Positions 17,927 through 26,036 of a stretch of DNA of 33,170 bases are shown here, piece by piece. Both the position numbers and the translations under genes were made by a program. The stretch's first letter is position 1; the number at the start of each line of letters is the position of its first letter. Source of the DNA: Streptomyces oceani (GTDB taxonomy: Bacteria > Actinomycetota > Actinomycetes > Streptomycetales > Streptomycetaceae); contig NZ_LJGU01000133.1 of NCBI RefSeq assembly GCF_001751245.1, positions 123,141 through 156,310 on the forward strand. Reading direction: 5' to 3'. The notes below the pieces were generated by a model that ran no database searches, was not told the DNA's origin, and worked only from the letters and a program-made list of their open reading frames with translations.

Positions 17927-18817
17927 ATGTCGAACCGCCCCCGTACCACTGCCGTGAGTGTCCTGCTGGGGATGACCGCGATGTTCCTGGCCGGCACCCC
18001 GTCCATCGCCGCCGCCTCCGAGCAGGACCCGGAGGCCGCCGACAGCCCGCTCGTCGTCGCCCATCGCGGGGCCTCCGGATACGCCCCGGAGAACACCCTC
18101 GCCGCCGTGGACAAGGCCGCTGAGCTGGGCATCGAGTGGGTCGAGAACGACGTGCAGCGCACCCGGGACGGCGAGCTGGTCGTGATGCACGACACGACAC
18201 TGGACCGTACGACGGACGTGGAGCGGGTCTATCCGGACCGCGCTCCCTGGCGGGTGTCCGACTTCACCGCCGAGGAGATCGCCCGGCTGGACGCGGGAAG
18301 CTGGTTCGACGAGGAGTTCGCCGGAGCCCGGGTGCCCACCCTGGAGAAGTACCTGGACCGCGTCGGCGCCCATGACCAGAACCTGCTGCTGGAGCTGAAG
18401 TCCCCGCAGGACTATCCCGGCATCGAGGGCGAGACCCTGAAGGAACTCAGCAACGAGGGCTGGCTGGACCGCGAGCACCTGCGCGACAGGCTGGTCGTCC
18501 AGAGCTTCGAGGCGGACTCCGTACGGACCGTGCACGACCTCGAGCCAGCCGTGCGGACCGGATTCCTCGGCACGCCCGGCACGGACGAGTTGGCGTCCTA
18601 CGCCGAGTTCGCAGACCAGATCAACCCCAGGCACACCGATGTCACCAAGGACTACGTGGACGCCGTACAAGCGGTGCCCGGACCGCACGGTGAGCCGCTG
18701 GAGGTGCACACCTGGACGGTCGACGACGCCACGGAGGCCCGGCGGGTCGCCGAGGCGGGCGTGAACGGCATCATCTCGAACGTCCCGGACGTGGTGCGGG
18801 ACGCGACGGGCGGCTGA
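17927..18817 (+). CDS. glpQ: Secreted glycerophosphodiester phosphodiesterase
   Basis: The protein has 296 residues. A Sec-type signal peptide (about 1-30) ends near SIAAAS. The GDPD catalytic set is present: HRG at 46-48 (His46, Arg47), E55 in APENT, the metal pair Glu73/Asp75 in WVENDVQ, and His88 in VMHD. Later come LLLELKSP and the C-terminal VHTWTVDD and NGIISNVPD segments. It hydrolyses glycerophosphodiesters, or possibly glycerol-phosphate wall polymers, to glycerol-3-phosphate outside the cell, with a role in phosphate scavenging. The start ATG 17927 has AGGAG five bases upstream; the frame is open to 17900, but that would extend the n-region needlessly. The position next to uvrB matches glpQ2 of S. 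coelicolor as I recall it. Possible PhoP control is described at 17834. Confidence 0.93.
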   Translation: MSNRPRTTAVSVLLGMTAMFLAGTPSIAAASEQDPEAADSPLVVAHRGASGYAPENTLAAVDKAAELGIEWVENDVQRTRDGELVVMHDTTLDRTTDVERVYPDRAPWRVSDFTAEEIARLDAGSWFDEEFAGARVPTLEKYLDRVGAHDQNLLLELKSPQDYPGIEGETLKELSNEGWLDREHLRDRLVVQSFEADSVRTVHDLEPAVRTGFLGTPGTDELASYAEFADQINPRHTDVTKDYVDAVQAVPGPHGEPLEVHTWTVDDATEARRVAEAGVNGIISNVPDVVRDATGG

Positions 18818-18914
18818 TCCGCGGCGCGCTCCGAGCGAACGGCAAGCCGCCGGCAGCGGTTCGCCCACAGCGGCGCCGGCGCCGGTGTCGACGCCCGTAC
18901 GCCCGTGCCGATGC

Positions 18915-18948
18915 CGCTGACACCAGTACGCCGGTGCCGGTGTCAGCG
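18915..18948. repeat. 10-bp inverted repeat before the alkyltransferase gene
   Basis: CGCTGACACC (18915-18924) and GGTGTCAGCG (18939-18948) are perfect complements with a 14-base loop. It lies about 100 bases past the glpQ stop and could terminate glpQ. Its right arm contains the TGTCA element of the next promoter, so it may instead be part of that regulatory site. Confidence 0.5.
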
Positions 18949-18962
18949 ACAGCCCGTAAGGT
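18940..18962 (+). promoter_or_regulatory. PafBC/ClpR-type DNA-damage promoter motif for alkyltransferase gene
   Basis: GTGTCA (18940-18945), 11 bases, TAAGGT (18957-18962), then six bases to the GTG start at 18969. Same layout as upstream of uvrB and terD. Confidence 0.6.
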
Positions 18963-18968
18963 ACGGGT

Positions 18969-19649
18969 GTGTCGCGGACCTCATCGACCGGCTGGGCCTG
19001 GACCCGCCTCGAAACCCCCATCGGGCCGCTGCTCTTGGCGGCCACCGAGGTGGGGCTGCTGAGAGTGTGCTTCCACGCCCACGCGGACGTCACCGAGCGG
19101 GCCGTCGGTGAGCTGCGCGCGCGACGGGGTGTCGCGCCGCTGCCGTACGGCCGGGGTTCGTCGTGGGACACGGCCGCCGCCGGGGGCACCGGACGGGCCG
19201 CCCCGGAGGGCGGCTCCGGCATCGGCGACGCTGCCGATCCGGATGCCGCGGGGGCGGGTGTGACCGCCGCGCACCCGGTGCGGGTGCTGAGCGACACGGT
19301 GGACGAGCTGACCGCCTATTTCCACGGGTCCTCGCGCGGCTTCACGGTGCCGCTGGACTGGTCGCTCACCAGCGGCTTCCACGAGCTGGTGCTGCGTGAG
19401 CTGGCCAGCCGGGTGCCCTACGGCGGCACGGTGGGCTACCAGACGCTGGCCGACCGGGTCGGCGAGCCCGGCGCCGCCCGGGCGGTCGGCCTCGCCATGG
19501 GGGCGAACCCGCTGCCGCTGGTGGTGCCGTGTCACCGGGTGCTGGAGAGCGGCGGTGGAATAGGCGGGTTCGGCGGCGGACTGGAGACGAAGCGTGCCCT
19601 GCTCGCCCTGGAGGGCGTACTCCCCGAACCGCTGTTCCCGCTGGACTGA
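18969..19649 (+). CDS. ogt: Methylated-DNA--[protein]-cysteine S-methyltransferase
   Basis: The protein has 226 residues. The suicide alkyltransferase motif VPCHRV carries the acceptor Cys188; RVPYGGTVGYQTLA, AVGLAMGANPLPL and GGIGGFGGG complete the C-terminal DNA-binding domain. It transfers alkyl groups from O6-alkylguanine to itself. The N-terminal domain (about 10-45, ETPIGPLLLAAT) is separated from the catalytic half by a Gly/Ala/Pro-rich insert (about 55-100) not usual in the family; family members are about 160-180 residues. It has no Ada-type metal-binding domain. The GTG start has TAAGGT six bases upstream and no Shine-Dalgarno, so a leaderless mRNA is likely. Functionally it belongs with the uvr genes. 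The symbol ogt is by family; the exact orthology is not tested. Confidence 0.92.
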   Translation: MSRTSSTGWAWTRLETPIGPLLLAATEVGLLRVCFHAHADVTERAVGELRARRGVAPLPYGRGSSWDTAAAGGTGRAAPEGGSGIGDAADPDAAGAGVTAAHPVRVLSDTVDELTAYFHGSSRGFTVPLDWSLTSGFHELVLRELASRVPYGGTVGYQTLADRVGEPGAARAVGLAMGANPLPLVVPCHRVLESGGGIGGFGGGLETKRALLALEGVLPEPLFPLD

Positions 19650-19699
19650 TCCGTGCCGCGCGGGTCGAGCGGCGGGGCGCCGCCGCCAGTGCGTACGCG

Positions 19700-20353
19700 T
19701 CAGAGCTTGACGTCCTGCTTCTCCAGGAAGGGCACCGGGTCTACCGCCGAACCGTAGGCGGGGGTGTCCCGGACCTCGAAGTGGAGGTGCGGACCGGAGG
19801 AGTTACCGGTGTTGCCGGAGCTGGCGATGCGCTCCCCGGTGTTCACCTTGTCGCCCACCGAGACGTCGAACTTCGACAGGTGGGCGTACTGGCTGTACTT
19901 GCCGTTGTCGTGTTCGATCACGATGTTGTTGCCGTACGCCCCGCCGTCGCCGGCGGTCACGACCGTGCCCTCGTGCACGGCCTTCACCTCGGTCCCCGTC
20001 GGGACACCGAAGTCCTGCCCCGAGTGGTCGGAGGACCAGCGGTCGCCGCCCGTCCCGTAGGACGCGGTCAGGGTGTACTTGTCGGAGATGGGCTTCACCC
20101 AGGAGTTCGCCTTCTTGGCTTCCTTCTTCTCCTTGTCCGCCGCGGCCTGATGCTGGGCGTCGGCCTGCTTCTGGGTGGACTTCGCGAGATCGCCCGCCGT
20201 GGCGGCGGCGAAGGAGTCCTGCGTGGTGTTCGCGTCGATCGCCGCAGCGACGCCGGCGCCCGCCATCATCGATACGCCGAGCCCTGCGGTGAGCACTGCG
20301 ACCTTGCCACGGGTGGGACGGACGGCGCTGTTGAGGGTGATCTTCTTGAACAT
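19700..20353 (-). CDS. Secreted M23 family metallopeptidase
   Basis: The protein has 217 residues. The basic N-terminus, a hydrophobic segment (about 18-38) and Ala-rich end form a signal peptide. An Ala/Lys/Gln-rich charged helix (about 52-82) precedes the lysostaphin-type domain. The zinc ligands are His110 and Asp114 (HSGQD) and the second His of HLHFE (His191), with catalytic His189 and His158. All are present, so it is probably an active peptidoglycan endopeptidase cutting cross-bridges or stems, for growth, spore formation or germination. The ATG 20353 has GGAGGAA eight bases upstream. The gene has an unusually long, less GC-rich upstream region with inverted repeats. No LysM or SH3 wall-binding domain is present. 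Confidence 0.93.
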   Translation of the reverse strand: MFKKITLNSAVRPTRGKVAVLTAGLGVSMMAGAGVAAAIDANTTQDSFAAATAGDLAKSTQKQADAQHQAAADKEKKEAKKANSWVKPISDKYTLTASYGTGGDRWSSDHSGQDFGVPTGTEVKAVHEGTVVTAGDGGAYGNNIVIEHDNGKYSQYAHLSKFDVSVGDKVNTGERIASSGNTGNSSGPHLHFEVRDTPAYGSAVDPVPFLEKQDVKL

Positions 20354-20458
20354 GCGGGTATTTCCTCCGGAAATTCAGGGGATTCCATGGCTTTCCGCCA
20401 AGACACGGACATTGGTAACCCGCTCTTCCGTCATGCCCCAAAACCCGCGGTTACTAGG

Positions 20459-20476
20459 CATGTACGTACGTTCATG
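20459..20476. promoter_or_regulatory. 18-base near-perfect palindrome upstream of M23 gene
   Basis: CATGTACGTACGTTCATG is symmetric except for one position in each half, with a perfect ACGTACGT core. It lies about 105 bases before the start codon and could be an operator. No matching regulator is encoded in the window. Confidence 0.4.
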
Positions 20477-20611
20477 ATGAAAAGATATGATCAGGACACC
20501 GTCTGAGTGCGTCAGCGAGTCACTACGGTCAGCACTCATCGGACGGACTCCGCCGGCGTGTGCCCGGGCATACGCCGGGTCAGCGCTGAGCTGACGAATG
20601 AGGAATTTCCG

Positions 20612-20675
20612 GGAATACGAAGCCGAGGATCGGCGGTCGTATCGCCGCGTGGCGTCCTACCCCGTCTCGTATTCC
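20612..20675 (-). ncRNA. Candidate structured RNA element
   Basis: GGAATACGA (20612-20620) and TCGTATTCC (20667-20675) are perfect 9-bp complements. The 46 bases between them can form inner hairpins, for example CGGCG/CGCCG in the RNA of either strand. The enclosed-hairpin layout suggests a folded leader or cis-regulatory RNA rather than a simple terminator. It could also end transcription from the PIG-L gene. Confidence 0.35.
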
Positions 20676-20782
20676 GCTTATCGCCTGTGCTGCACCTCAC
20701 CAGCCCTGAGGTATGACCGGGGGTTTTCTGTGACCTGGCACACGTGTTTACCGGGGCTCGCGGGCGCGGCCGTCCGTAAGGC

Positions 20783-21550
20783 TCAGCGTGGATACACCTG
20801 GAAGGCCACCCCGCGCCGTCCGCCGAAGCGCTCCCCCACCTCGTCCATGGCCGGCAAGAGGAAGGATCGGGCGTACGCCGCCGGCTCCTGGTCGCTGAGC
20901 GCCGCCAGGTAGGCACGGTGTTCGGCCAGCGAAGCCACCGCCCGCCGCACCGAGTCCTCCGTGACCGCGACCGCGTGCGTCGGCGCCGGAGACGCCGCCA
21001 CGGCGACCCATCGCACTCCCGCCCAGGGCTCCAGGTCGTCCTCGGTCAGCTGGTCAGCGAAGATCCAGCGGTTGCCGGCGTCACCGACCGCGTCGAGCGT
21101 GGCGCGGCCCACCGCCCGGTGATCCGGGGTGTTCCAGTGGGTGCCGCCGAACGTGTCGTGGTGATTGAGGGTGATCACCAACTCCGGACGCCAGACCCGT
21201 ACCGCCGCAGCGATGTCCCGCCGCAACGCCACCCCTTCGGTGATCATGCCGTCCGGGTGTGCGAGGAAGGTCACGTCCTGCACTCCTACCAGGGCCGCGC
21301 TCGCCCGCTGCTCCGCCTCCCGCGTCCGGGCGCACTCCACCGGCTCCAGGGTGTCGATGCCGGCCTCACCACGCGTCGCGAGCAGGTAGCCCACCTCACG
21401 TCCGGCCGCGGTCCACTCGGCCACGGCCGCGGCGGCGCCGTACTCGAGGTCATCGGGGTGGGCGACGACCGCCAGCGCCCGCTGCCAGTCCTCCGGCATC
21501 GGCTCCAGCTGATGCGATCGCTCCCCGAACACCGCGTCCTGCTGGCTCAT
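20783..21550 (-). CDS. PIG-L family deacetylase
   Basis: The protein has 255 residues. The LmbE/PIG-L signature AHPDD is at 30-34 (zinc ligands His31, Asp34; base Asp33), and His144 in NTPDHRAVG is the third zinc ligand. RGEAG (60-64), HPDGM and [12 protein letters not shown] line the active site. The family removes acetyl or acyl groups from GlcNAc-like amides (GlcNAc-PI, mycothiol precursors, antibiotic intermediates). This member is too divergent for me to name MshB or Mca, so the substrate is unknown. The start ATG 21550 has GGAGG within 10 bases; the open frame upstream is not family-like. It is divergent from the methyltransferase gene, with 270 bases between in which I see no clear promoter. 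Confidence 0.9.
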   Translation of the reverse strand: MSQQDAVFGERSHQLEPMPEDWQRALAVVAHPDDLEYGAAAAVAEWTAAGREVGYLLATRGEAGIDTLEPVECARTREAEQRASAALVGVQDVTFLAHPDGMITEGVALRRDIAAAVRVWRPELVITLNHHDTFGGTHWNTPDHRAVGRATLDAVGDAGNRWIFADQLTEDDLEPWAGVRWVAVAASPAPTHAVAVTEDSVRRAVASLAEHRAYLAALSDQEPAAYARSFLLPAMDEVGERFGGRRGVAFQVYPR

Positions 21551-21820
21551 CTTCCGTCCTCCGTACACCGTTTCGCCCTGGAGGGAGCGGCCACCGTCCG
21601 GTGCCGCCGGTGAACGGGCGTCAACCCGGCTCCCCGCTCTCACTCCTCGGACCGGTGTTCCGCCTGATCAGGGCCCCGACCTTGGGCACGTCCCGCACTC
21701 GCCGCTTCACACCTCGGACACAATGTCTCTCCACGATTCTGCCAACCCCCTGGTTCACACGTCGTCAGCACTGCCCTTCAATCGCATGCAGTACGAGCAC
21801 CACCCGAAAGGCACATCCCC

Positions 21821-22726
21821 ATGCCCACGCGGAACCGCACGCGCAACCGCTCGTCCCTCGCGCACCAGGTCCGTTACGCCACCCAGCATCCGACGCGGAT
21901 CGCCCCGTACCTGCGTCGACTCGCTCGGGACTGGAACATCCGGCGCAGGACCCGCGGCGACCACGTCGCGTACTACCGTGCCGTGATGAAGTCGGACACC
22001 AGCAGGAACCCGCGGGGAGCGGTCGGCACGCCCACCGAGCAACGCTGGAACGCTCTGGGCAAGATGCAGTTCGACTACCTCACCGGGCACGGGCTGTCCC
22101 CGGACGACCGGATGCTGGAGATCGGCTGCGGCAACCTGCGGGCGGGCCACCGCTTCATCGACTACCTCGAGTCCGGCCACTACCACGGCGTCGACATCTC
22201 CCCGGACATCCTGCTCGCCGCCCAACAGACCCTGGCGGACCAGGGTCTGCAACACAAGCTGCCGTATCTCACGATCGTCGGGGACCTCCGACTGACCCAT
22301 CTGCCGGACGACGCCTTCGACGTGGTGCACGCGCACAGCGTCTTCTCGCACTCCCCGCTCACGGTCATCGACGAGTGCTTCCGACACGTCGGCCGTGTCC
22401 TCGCCCCCGGTGGCTTCTTCGACTTCACCTACAACCGGACCGACGGCGAGGAACACCAGGTCCTGAACGAGGACTTCTACTACCGGCCCAGCACGCTCGC
22501 CGCGCTCGCCGAGGTGCACGGTCTACACGCCCGGGTAATGGACGACTGGGAGGAACTCCCGCACAAACAGTCCAAGATGCGGGTCAGGGCGGCGAACGCC
22601 GCCGAGAGCGTGACGGATACGGCCGCCCCCACCCAGACCGCCGAGCAGCCAGCCCGAAAGAAGCCCCGGAAGGAGCCGCCCCGAAGGACCTCGGCCCGAA
22701 AGACCCCGGAGACGCCCGACACGTAG
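21821..22726 (+). CDS. Class I SAM-dependent methyltransferase
   Basis: The protein has 301 residues. A basic N-terminus (about 1-60, many Arg) precedes a Rossmann-fold methyltransferase: motif I LEIGCGN at 99-105, acidic loop GVDIS (Asp125), GDLRLTHLPDDAFDVV and the post-motif VGRVLAPGGFF. The C-terminal 55 residues are Ala/Lys/Pro/Thr-rich and probably disordered, resembling the lysine-rich tail of UvrA in composition. The substrate cannot be told; the lack of a large insertion suggests a small molecule or lipid rather than rRNA, but this is a guess. GAAAGG lies 8-13 bases before the ATG. It stands alone, with the APC permease following after about 160 bases. Confidence 0.85.
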   Translation: MPTRNRTRNRSSLAHQVRYATQHPTRIAPYLRRLARDWNIRRRTRGDHVAYYRAVMKSDTSRNPRGAVGTPTEQRWNALGKMQFDYLTGHGLSPDDRMLEIGCGNLRAGHRFIDYLESGHYHGVDISPDILLAAQQTLADQGLQHKLPYLTIVGDLRLTHLPDDAFDVVHAHSVFSHSPLTVIDECFRHVGRVLAPGGFFDFTYNRTDGEEHQVLNEDFYYRPSTLAALAEVHGLHARVMDDWEELPHKQSKMRVRAANAAESVTDTAAPTQTAEQPARKKPRKEPPRRTSARKTPETPDT

Positions 22727-22887
22727 CCGCTCGCCCTCGAAAGCCCGGACCCGCCGGCGGTTCCACTGGCCGCCCGGGCCGGTGACCCGAGCGGCCCGAA
22801 CAGGCGTCCCGACCGTCCGACCCGTCCGGCGCCGCCTCGCCGGTGAACAGGCCGCCCCCAACAGCCAGTAGGAGGAGTCCCGCCTCC

Positions 22888-24294
22888 ATGCAGAAGCCAC
22901 CCGAACCCGAGTCCGAGGCCGAGGCGCAGGCCGGCGCCGCCTACGGAGGCGACGGCACGCCACTCAAGCGGGCCATCGGACCCGGCCTGCTGATCCTGTT
23001 CGTCGTCGGCGACATCCTCGGCACCGGCATCTACGCCACCACGGGCGAGGTCGCCGGCAAGGTGGGCGGCGCCCTGTGGGTGCCGTTCGTGATCAGCTTC
23101 CTGGTCGCCCTGCTCACCGCGGCCTCGTACGTCGAACTGGTCGGCAAGTACCCGAAGGCGGCGGGTGCCGCGCTCTACACCCAACGAGCGTTCAACCTGC
23201 CCTTTCTGACCTTCATCATCGCCTTCATGGTGATGTGCTCGGGGCTGGCCTCCGCCAGCGCGGCCGCTCGCGCGTTCAGCGGCGACTACCTGCAGGAGTT
23301 CGTGGACATCCCGCCCACGTTGATCGCCATCCTCTTCATCCTCGCGCTCGCGTCGCTCACGCTGCGAGGGGTGGCGGAGTCGGTGAAGACCAACGTGGTG
23401 CTCACGGTGGTCGAGGTCACCGGTCTGCTGGTGATCATCGCGATCGGCGTGGTCGCGGTGCTGAGCGGCGACGGTGAGCCGGCCCGGCTCACCGAGTTCG
23501 ACACCGGCGAGGGCTCGGGCGCGGTCTTCGGCGGCGTGCTCGGCGCGGCCGCCCTGGCGTTCTTCGCGTACGTGGGCTTCGAGGACTCCGTGAACATGGC
23601 GGAGGAGACGAAGTCGCCCGCACGCTCGTTCCCCCGCGCCATCTTCCTGGGTGTGACCATCACCGGCTCGGTCTACGTCCTGGTGGCGCTCATCTCCTCG
23701 CTGCTGGTTCCCGCCGGCACACTGGAGCAGTCCAGCGGCCCGCTGCTGGAGGTGGTCAAGGCTGGCGGCATCGAGTTCCCGCCCAAGCTGTTCGCGCTGA
23801 TCGCGCTGTTCGCGGTGTCGAACAGCGCGCTGATCAACCTGATGATGGCCTCCCGGCTGGTGTACGGCATGGCCAACGAACGGGTTCTCCCCCGTGGCAT
23901 GGGCCGCGTCCTGCCGAACCGACGCACGCCGATCGCCGGCATCGTGTTCGTGTCGATCATCGCGATCGGGCTGGTCTCCACCGGCGAGATCGGCGGTCTC
24001 GGGGACACCACCTCCTTCCTGCTGCTGTGCGTGTTCTTCGTGGTCAACATCGCCGTGCTGGTGTTGCGCCGGGACCCGGTGGAGCACGCGCACTTCCGTA
24101 CGCCCACGGTGCTGCCCGTACTGGGCGCGGTCACCGCGCTCGTGCTGGCCAGTCCGCTGGCGGACCGGGACACCGGGGTGTACATCCGGGCCGGTGTCCT
24201 GGTGGCGATCGGAGTGGCGCTGTGGGTGGTGAACAAGCTGTTTCTCCGGGCGGAGCACAAGCGGTCCGGGAAGTCGGAGCTGTCCCGGTCCTGA
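22888..24294 (+). CDS. APC family amino acid/polyamine permease
   Basis: The protein has 468 residues with about 12 transmembrane segments. TM1 carries the unwound substrate motif GDILGTGIYATTG. FFAYVGFEDSVNMAEETKSPARSFPRAI is the conserved TM6-loop region of the amino acid-polyamine-organocation family. It imports an amino acid or related amine, probably with H+; specificity is not readable. The N-terminus has about 25 polar residues and the C-terminus is basic. I chose ATG 22888 with GGAGGAG (22871-22877); an upstream in-frame GTG at 22843 would put the ribosome site inside the coding region. Confidence 0.92.
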   Translation: MQKPPEPESEAEAQAGAAYGGDGTPLKRAIGPGLLILFVVGDILGTGIYATTGEVAGKVGGALWVPFVISFLVALLTAASYVELVGKYPKAAGAALYTQRAFNLPFLTFIIAFMVMCSGLASASAAARAFSGDYLQEFVDIPPTLIAILFILALASLTLRGVAESVKTNVVLTVVEVTGLLVIIAIGVVAVLSGDGEPARLTEFDTGEGSGAVFGGVLGAAALAFFAYVGFEDSVNMAEETKSPARSFPRAIFLGVTITGSVYVLVALISSLLVPAGTLEQSSGPLLEVVKAGGIEFPPKLFALIALFAVSNSALINLMMASRLVYGMANERVLPRGMGRVLPNRRTPIAGIVFVSIIAIGLVSTGEIGGLGDTTSFLLLCVFFVVNIAVLVLRRDPVEHAHFRTPTVLPVLGAVTALVLASPLADRDTGVYIRAGVLVAIGVALWVVNKLFLRAEHKRSGKSELSRS

Positions 24295-24353
24295 GCCCTT
24301 CGCGAAGTCGGGCCGCGCGCCGGGCGGTTCGCCCGTCCGTACACTGGCCCGCC

Positions 24354-25022
24354 ATGAAAGCCGCCCCCTGGCCCTCCGGCCCCGCCCCCGACGCTTCCGT
24401 GGTCCCGCTGGGCCGCAACCGGGTGTTGCTGACGCTGCCCGCCGTGGTCCTGCTGCTGGCCCCGGGCGGCGCGGGCCTGTTCGGTGCGTGGGCGGCGGCG
24501 ACCGGCCAACCGTCCGTGCCCTCGAATGACGTGGGTACGTGGGCGGGCATCGTCTTCCTGCTCGCGCTCGGGGTCCTGGGCGCGGCGGTGCTGCTGGCCG
24601 TGTGGCGAGTGCGGCACCAGCGGCTGGTCGCCGACGACACCGGCCTGTGGCTGCTCGACGGACGGCGGCACGGCCTCGTCCCATGGGCCTCGCTGGCCGG
24701 CGCCGGACTGTACTGGTCCCGGATGCGCTGGATCAAGGCGTACACCCTGGAGCTGTGTCCGAGTGTTCCGGTCCGTACGGACGACCCCGTGCTGTGGTCG
24801 TTCGTACGTGACGCGGAGCCGCTCCGCCCGGGCTTGCCCGATACGCGCTACCGCGTGCCCGTACCGCCCGGCACGCGTGAGGCGGTGGAACGCCTGGTGC
24901 GGCCTCGGGTGGCGCCGTCGGTGTGGTTCGGCGAGGTCGAGCAGGCGGTGGGTTACGGCGGGCGGCCGGCCCGTACCGCCTCCGGCGCGCCGCGTGCCCG
25001 GAGGCGGTACGGGCGCGGCTGA
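24354..25022 (+). CDS. Two-TM hypothetical membrane protein
   Basis: The protein has 222 residues. There are two hydrophobic segments (about 25-48 and 61-85), then a cytoplasmic-looking domain with WLLDGRRHGLVPWASLAGAGL, the layout of small PH-like bacterial domains (inference). I do not recognise a specific family. TACACT (24340-24345) lies eight bases before the ATG and no Shine-Dalgarno is seen, so it may be leaderless. The last coding bases form a 17-bp perfect hairpin, so the Arg/Gly-rich C-terminus is partly dictated by a terminator-like structure. The open frame extends upstream into the permease gene but in a different, unlikely context. Confidence 0.75.
   Translation: MKAAPWPSGPAPDASVVPLGRNRVLLTLPAVVLLLAPGGAGLFGAWAAATGQPSVPSNDVGTWAGIVFLLALGVLGAAVLLAVWRVRHQRLVADDTGLWLLDGRRHGLVPWASLAGAGLYWSRMRWIKAYTLELCPSVPVRTDDPVLWSFVRDAEPLRPGLPDTRYRVPVPPGTREAVERLVRPRVAPSVWFGEVEQAVGYGGRPARTASGAPRARRRYGRG
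24969..25014 (+). terminator. 17-bp perfect hairpin inside the 3' end of the coding region
   Basis: GCCCGTACCGCCTCCGG (24969-24985) pairs with CCGGAGGCGGTACGGGC (24998-25014) around a 12-base loop, ending six bases before the stop codon. It is the strongest structure between this gene and the AIM24 gene. Confidence 0.7.
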
Positions 25023-25084
25023 CTCGCGCGACCGGTCGGGCTGCCTCTTGGCGGACCGTGTCGCTCCGGGGCAGGATCGGGAGC

Positions 25085-25759
25085 ATGCAGAGTGAGCTCT
25101 TCGCCTCCGAGAACATGGCCCAGCCGGCCACCGCGGCCGGCATGGTCCAACAGAACTCCAAGTCCATCAAGTACGCGGTGAACGGCGAGTGTTTCGCCCG
25201 CCAGGGCTCGATGGTCGCCTTCCGCGGCAACCTCCAGTTCGAGAAGCAGGGTCAGGGCGTCGGGAACTTCCTGAAACGATCCGTCACCGGCGAGGGCCTC
25301 GCGTTGATGGCCGTACGCGGCCAGGGTGAGGCGTGGTTCGCGCACGAGGCCGCGAACGCCTTCATCGTGGACTTCGGCCCCGGCGACAGCCTCACCGTGA
25401 ACGGTCGCAACGTCCTGTGCTACGACTCGAGCCTCAGCTACGAGATCAAGATGGTCAAAGGCGCCGGCATGACCGGTGGTGGCCTCTTCAACTGTCTCTT
25501 CACCGGCCAGGGCAGGCTCGGGGTGATCTGTGAGGGCAGCCCGATCGTGATCCCGGTGTCCCCGCAGTCGCCCGTGTTCGTCGACACCGACGCTATCGTC
25601 GGCTGGAGCGCGCAGTTGCAGGCCTCACTCAACCGCTCCCAGAGTCTCGGATCGATGATCCGCGGCGGCTCCGGCGAGGCCGTACAACTCAAGCTGGAGG
25701 GAGAGGGGTTCGTCGTCGTGCGCCCCAGCGAGCTGCAGCCGACGCCGGCGTCCAACTGA
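25085..25759 (+). CDS. AIM24 family protein
   Basis: The protein has 224 residues with many short beta strands and Gly turns, matching the AIM24/TerD-unrelated beta-prism family (PF01987). Segments such as FARQGSMVAFRGNLQFE, GEGLALMAVRG, AWFAHEAANAFIVDFGPGDSL and LGVICEGSPIVI are typical of the family. No signal peptide or membrane segment is present, so it is cytosolic or peripheral. The function of bacterial members is not established; the yeast namesake affects mitochondrial inner-membrane organisation. CAGGAT lies seven bases before the ATG and GGGAG five to nine bases before, so either leaderless or normal initiation is possible. It stands alone between terminator-like structures. Confidence 0.88.
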   Translation: MQSELFASENMAQPATAAGMVQQNSKSIKYAVNGECFARQGSMVAFRGNLQFEKQGQGVGNFLKRSVTGEGLALMAVRGQGEAWFAHEAANAFIVDFGPGDSLTVNGRNVLCYDSSLSYEIKMVKGAGMTGGGLFNCLFTGQGRLGVICEGSPIVIPVSPQSPVFVDTDAIVGWSAQLQASLNRSQSLGSMIRGGSGEAVQLKLEGEGFVVVRPSELQPTPASN

Positions 25760-25903
25760 CCGTCAGGGGCCGCTGGAGCACGAACGACACGCCTGCCGTA
25801 CGGGCGTCGGCGCCCGCTTTCCCAGCCGGCGCGTCGTCCGCCCGGGGGCGCGCGAGCACGAGGCGCACCACCACCGGACACGGCCAATCGGGCGTCGCCC
25901 TAC

Positions 25904-25929
25904 AACCGTTTCCCGTCGCCGGGTGTCTT
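25904..25929 (+). promoter_or_regulatory. Possible ECF-sigma promoter
   Basis: AACC (25904-25907), 17 bases, GTCTT (25925-25929) resembles the -35 AAC and -10 GTC pattern of extracytoplasmic-function sigma factors. It is about 108 bases before the secreted protein gene. The rest of the 276-base gap 25760-26036 shows nothing else I can name. Confidence 0.3.
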
Positions 25930-26036
25930 CTTGAGCAACCGGAGTCACGCGGCCGGCTTTCCTCGGACCCACCGAGGAAGAGACCACCGGCCGTTCTCCG
26001 GCGACCTGGACACACCTGAGCAAGGGGGAACAACCC

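Larger units (their letters stand above)
20354..20782 (-). other. Long gene-free region upstream of the M23 gene
   Basis: This 429-base stretch separates the M23 gene from the PIG-L gene. The short frames it contains lack the codon bias of the neighbours and I call no gene. It is visibly richer in A/T than the rest. It contains an imperfect palindrome (20459-20476), a 9-bp inverted repeat enclosing smaller hairpins (20612-20675) and a bulged hairpin (20415-20454). I looked for the ydaO (c-di-AMP) signature known before actinobacterial cell-wall hydrolases and did not find it. It may hold promoters and a structured leader. Confidence 0.5.

Noticed and set aside
20354..20500. ydaO (c-di-AMP) riboswitch before the M23 gene
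   Set aside because: Looked for because such leaders precede actinobacterial wall hydrolases, but the conserved purine-rich blocks are absent.
20598..20912. Possible small plus-strand gene (104 codons) in the M23/PIG-L gap
   Set aside because: Overlaps the end of the PIG-L gene, has no ribosome-binding site and its codon use does not match the neighbours.
21760..21790. CGTCA-N11 element before the methyltransferase gene as a fourth damage-type promoter
   Set aside because: The -35 core is not TGTCR and the downstream hexamer is CAATCG, not TAnnnT.
22480..24684. Minus-strand frame opposite the methyltransferase and permease (734 codons)
   Set aside because: Spans three well-supported plus-strand genes and lacks any recognisable domain.
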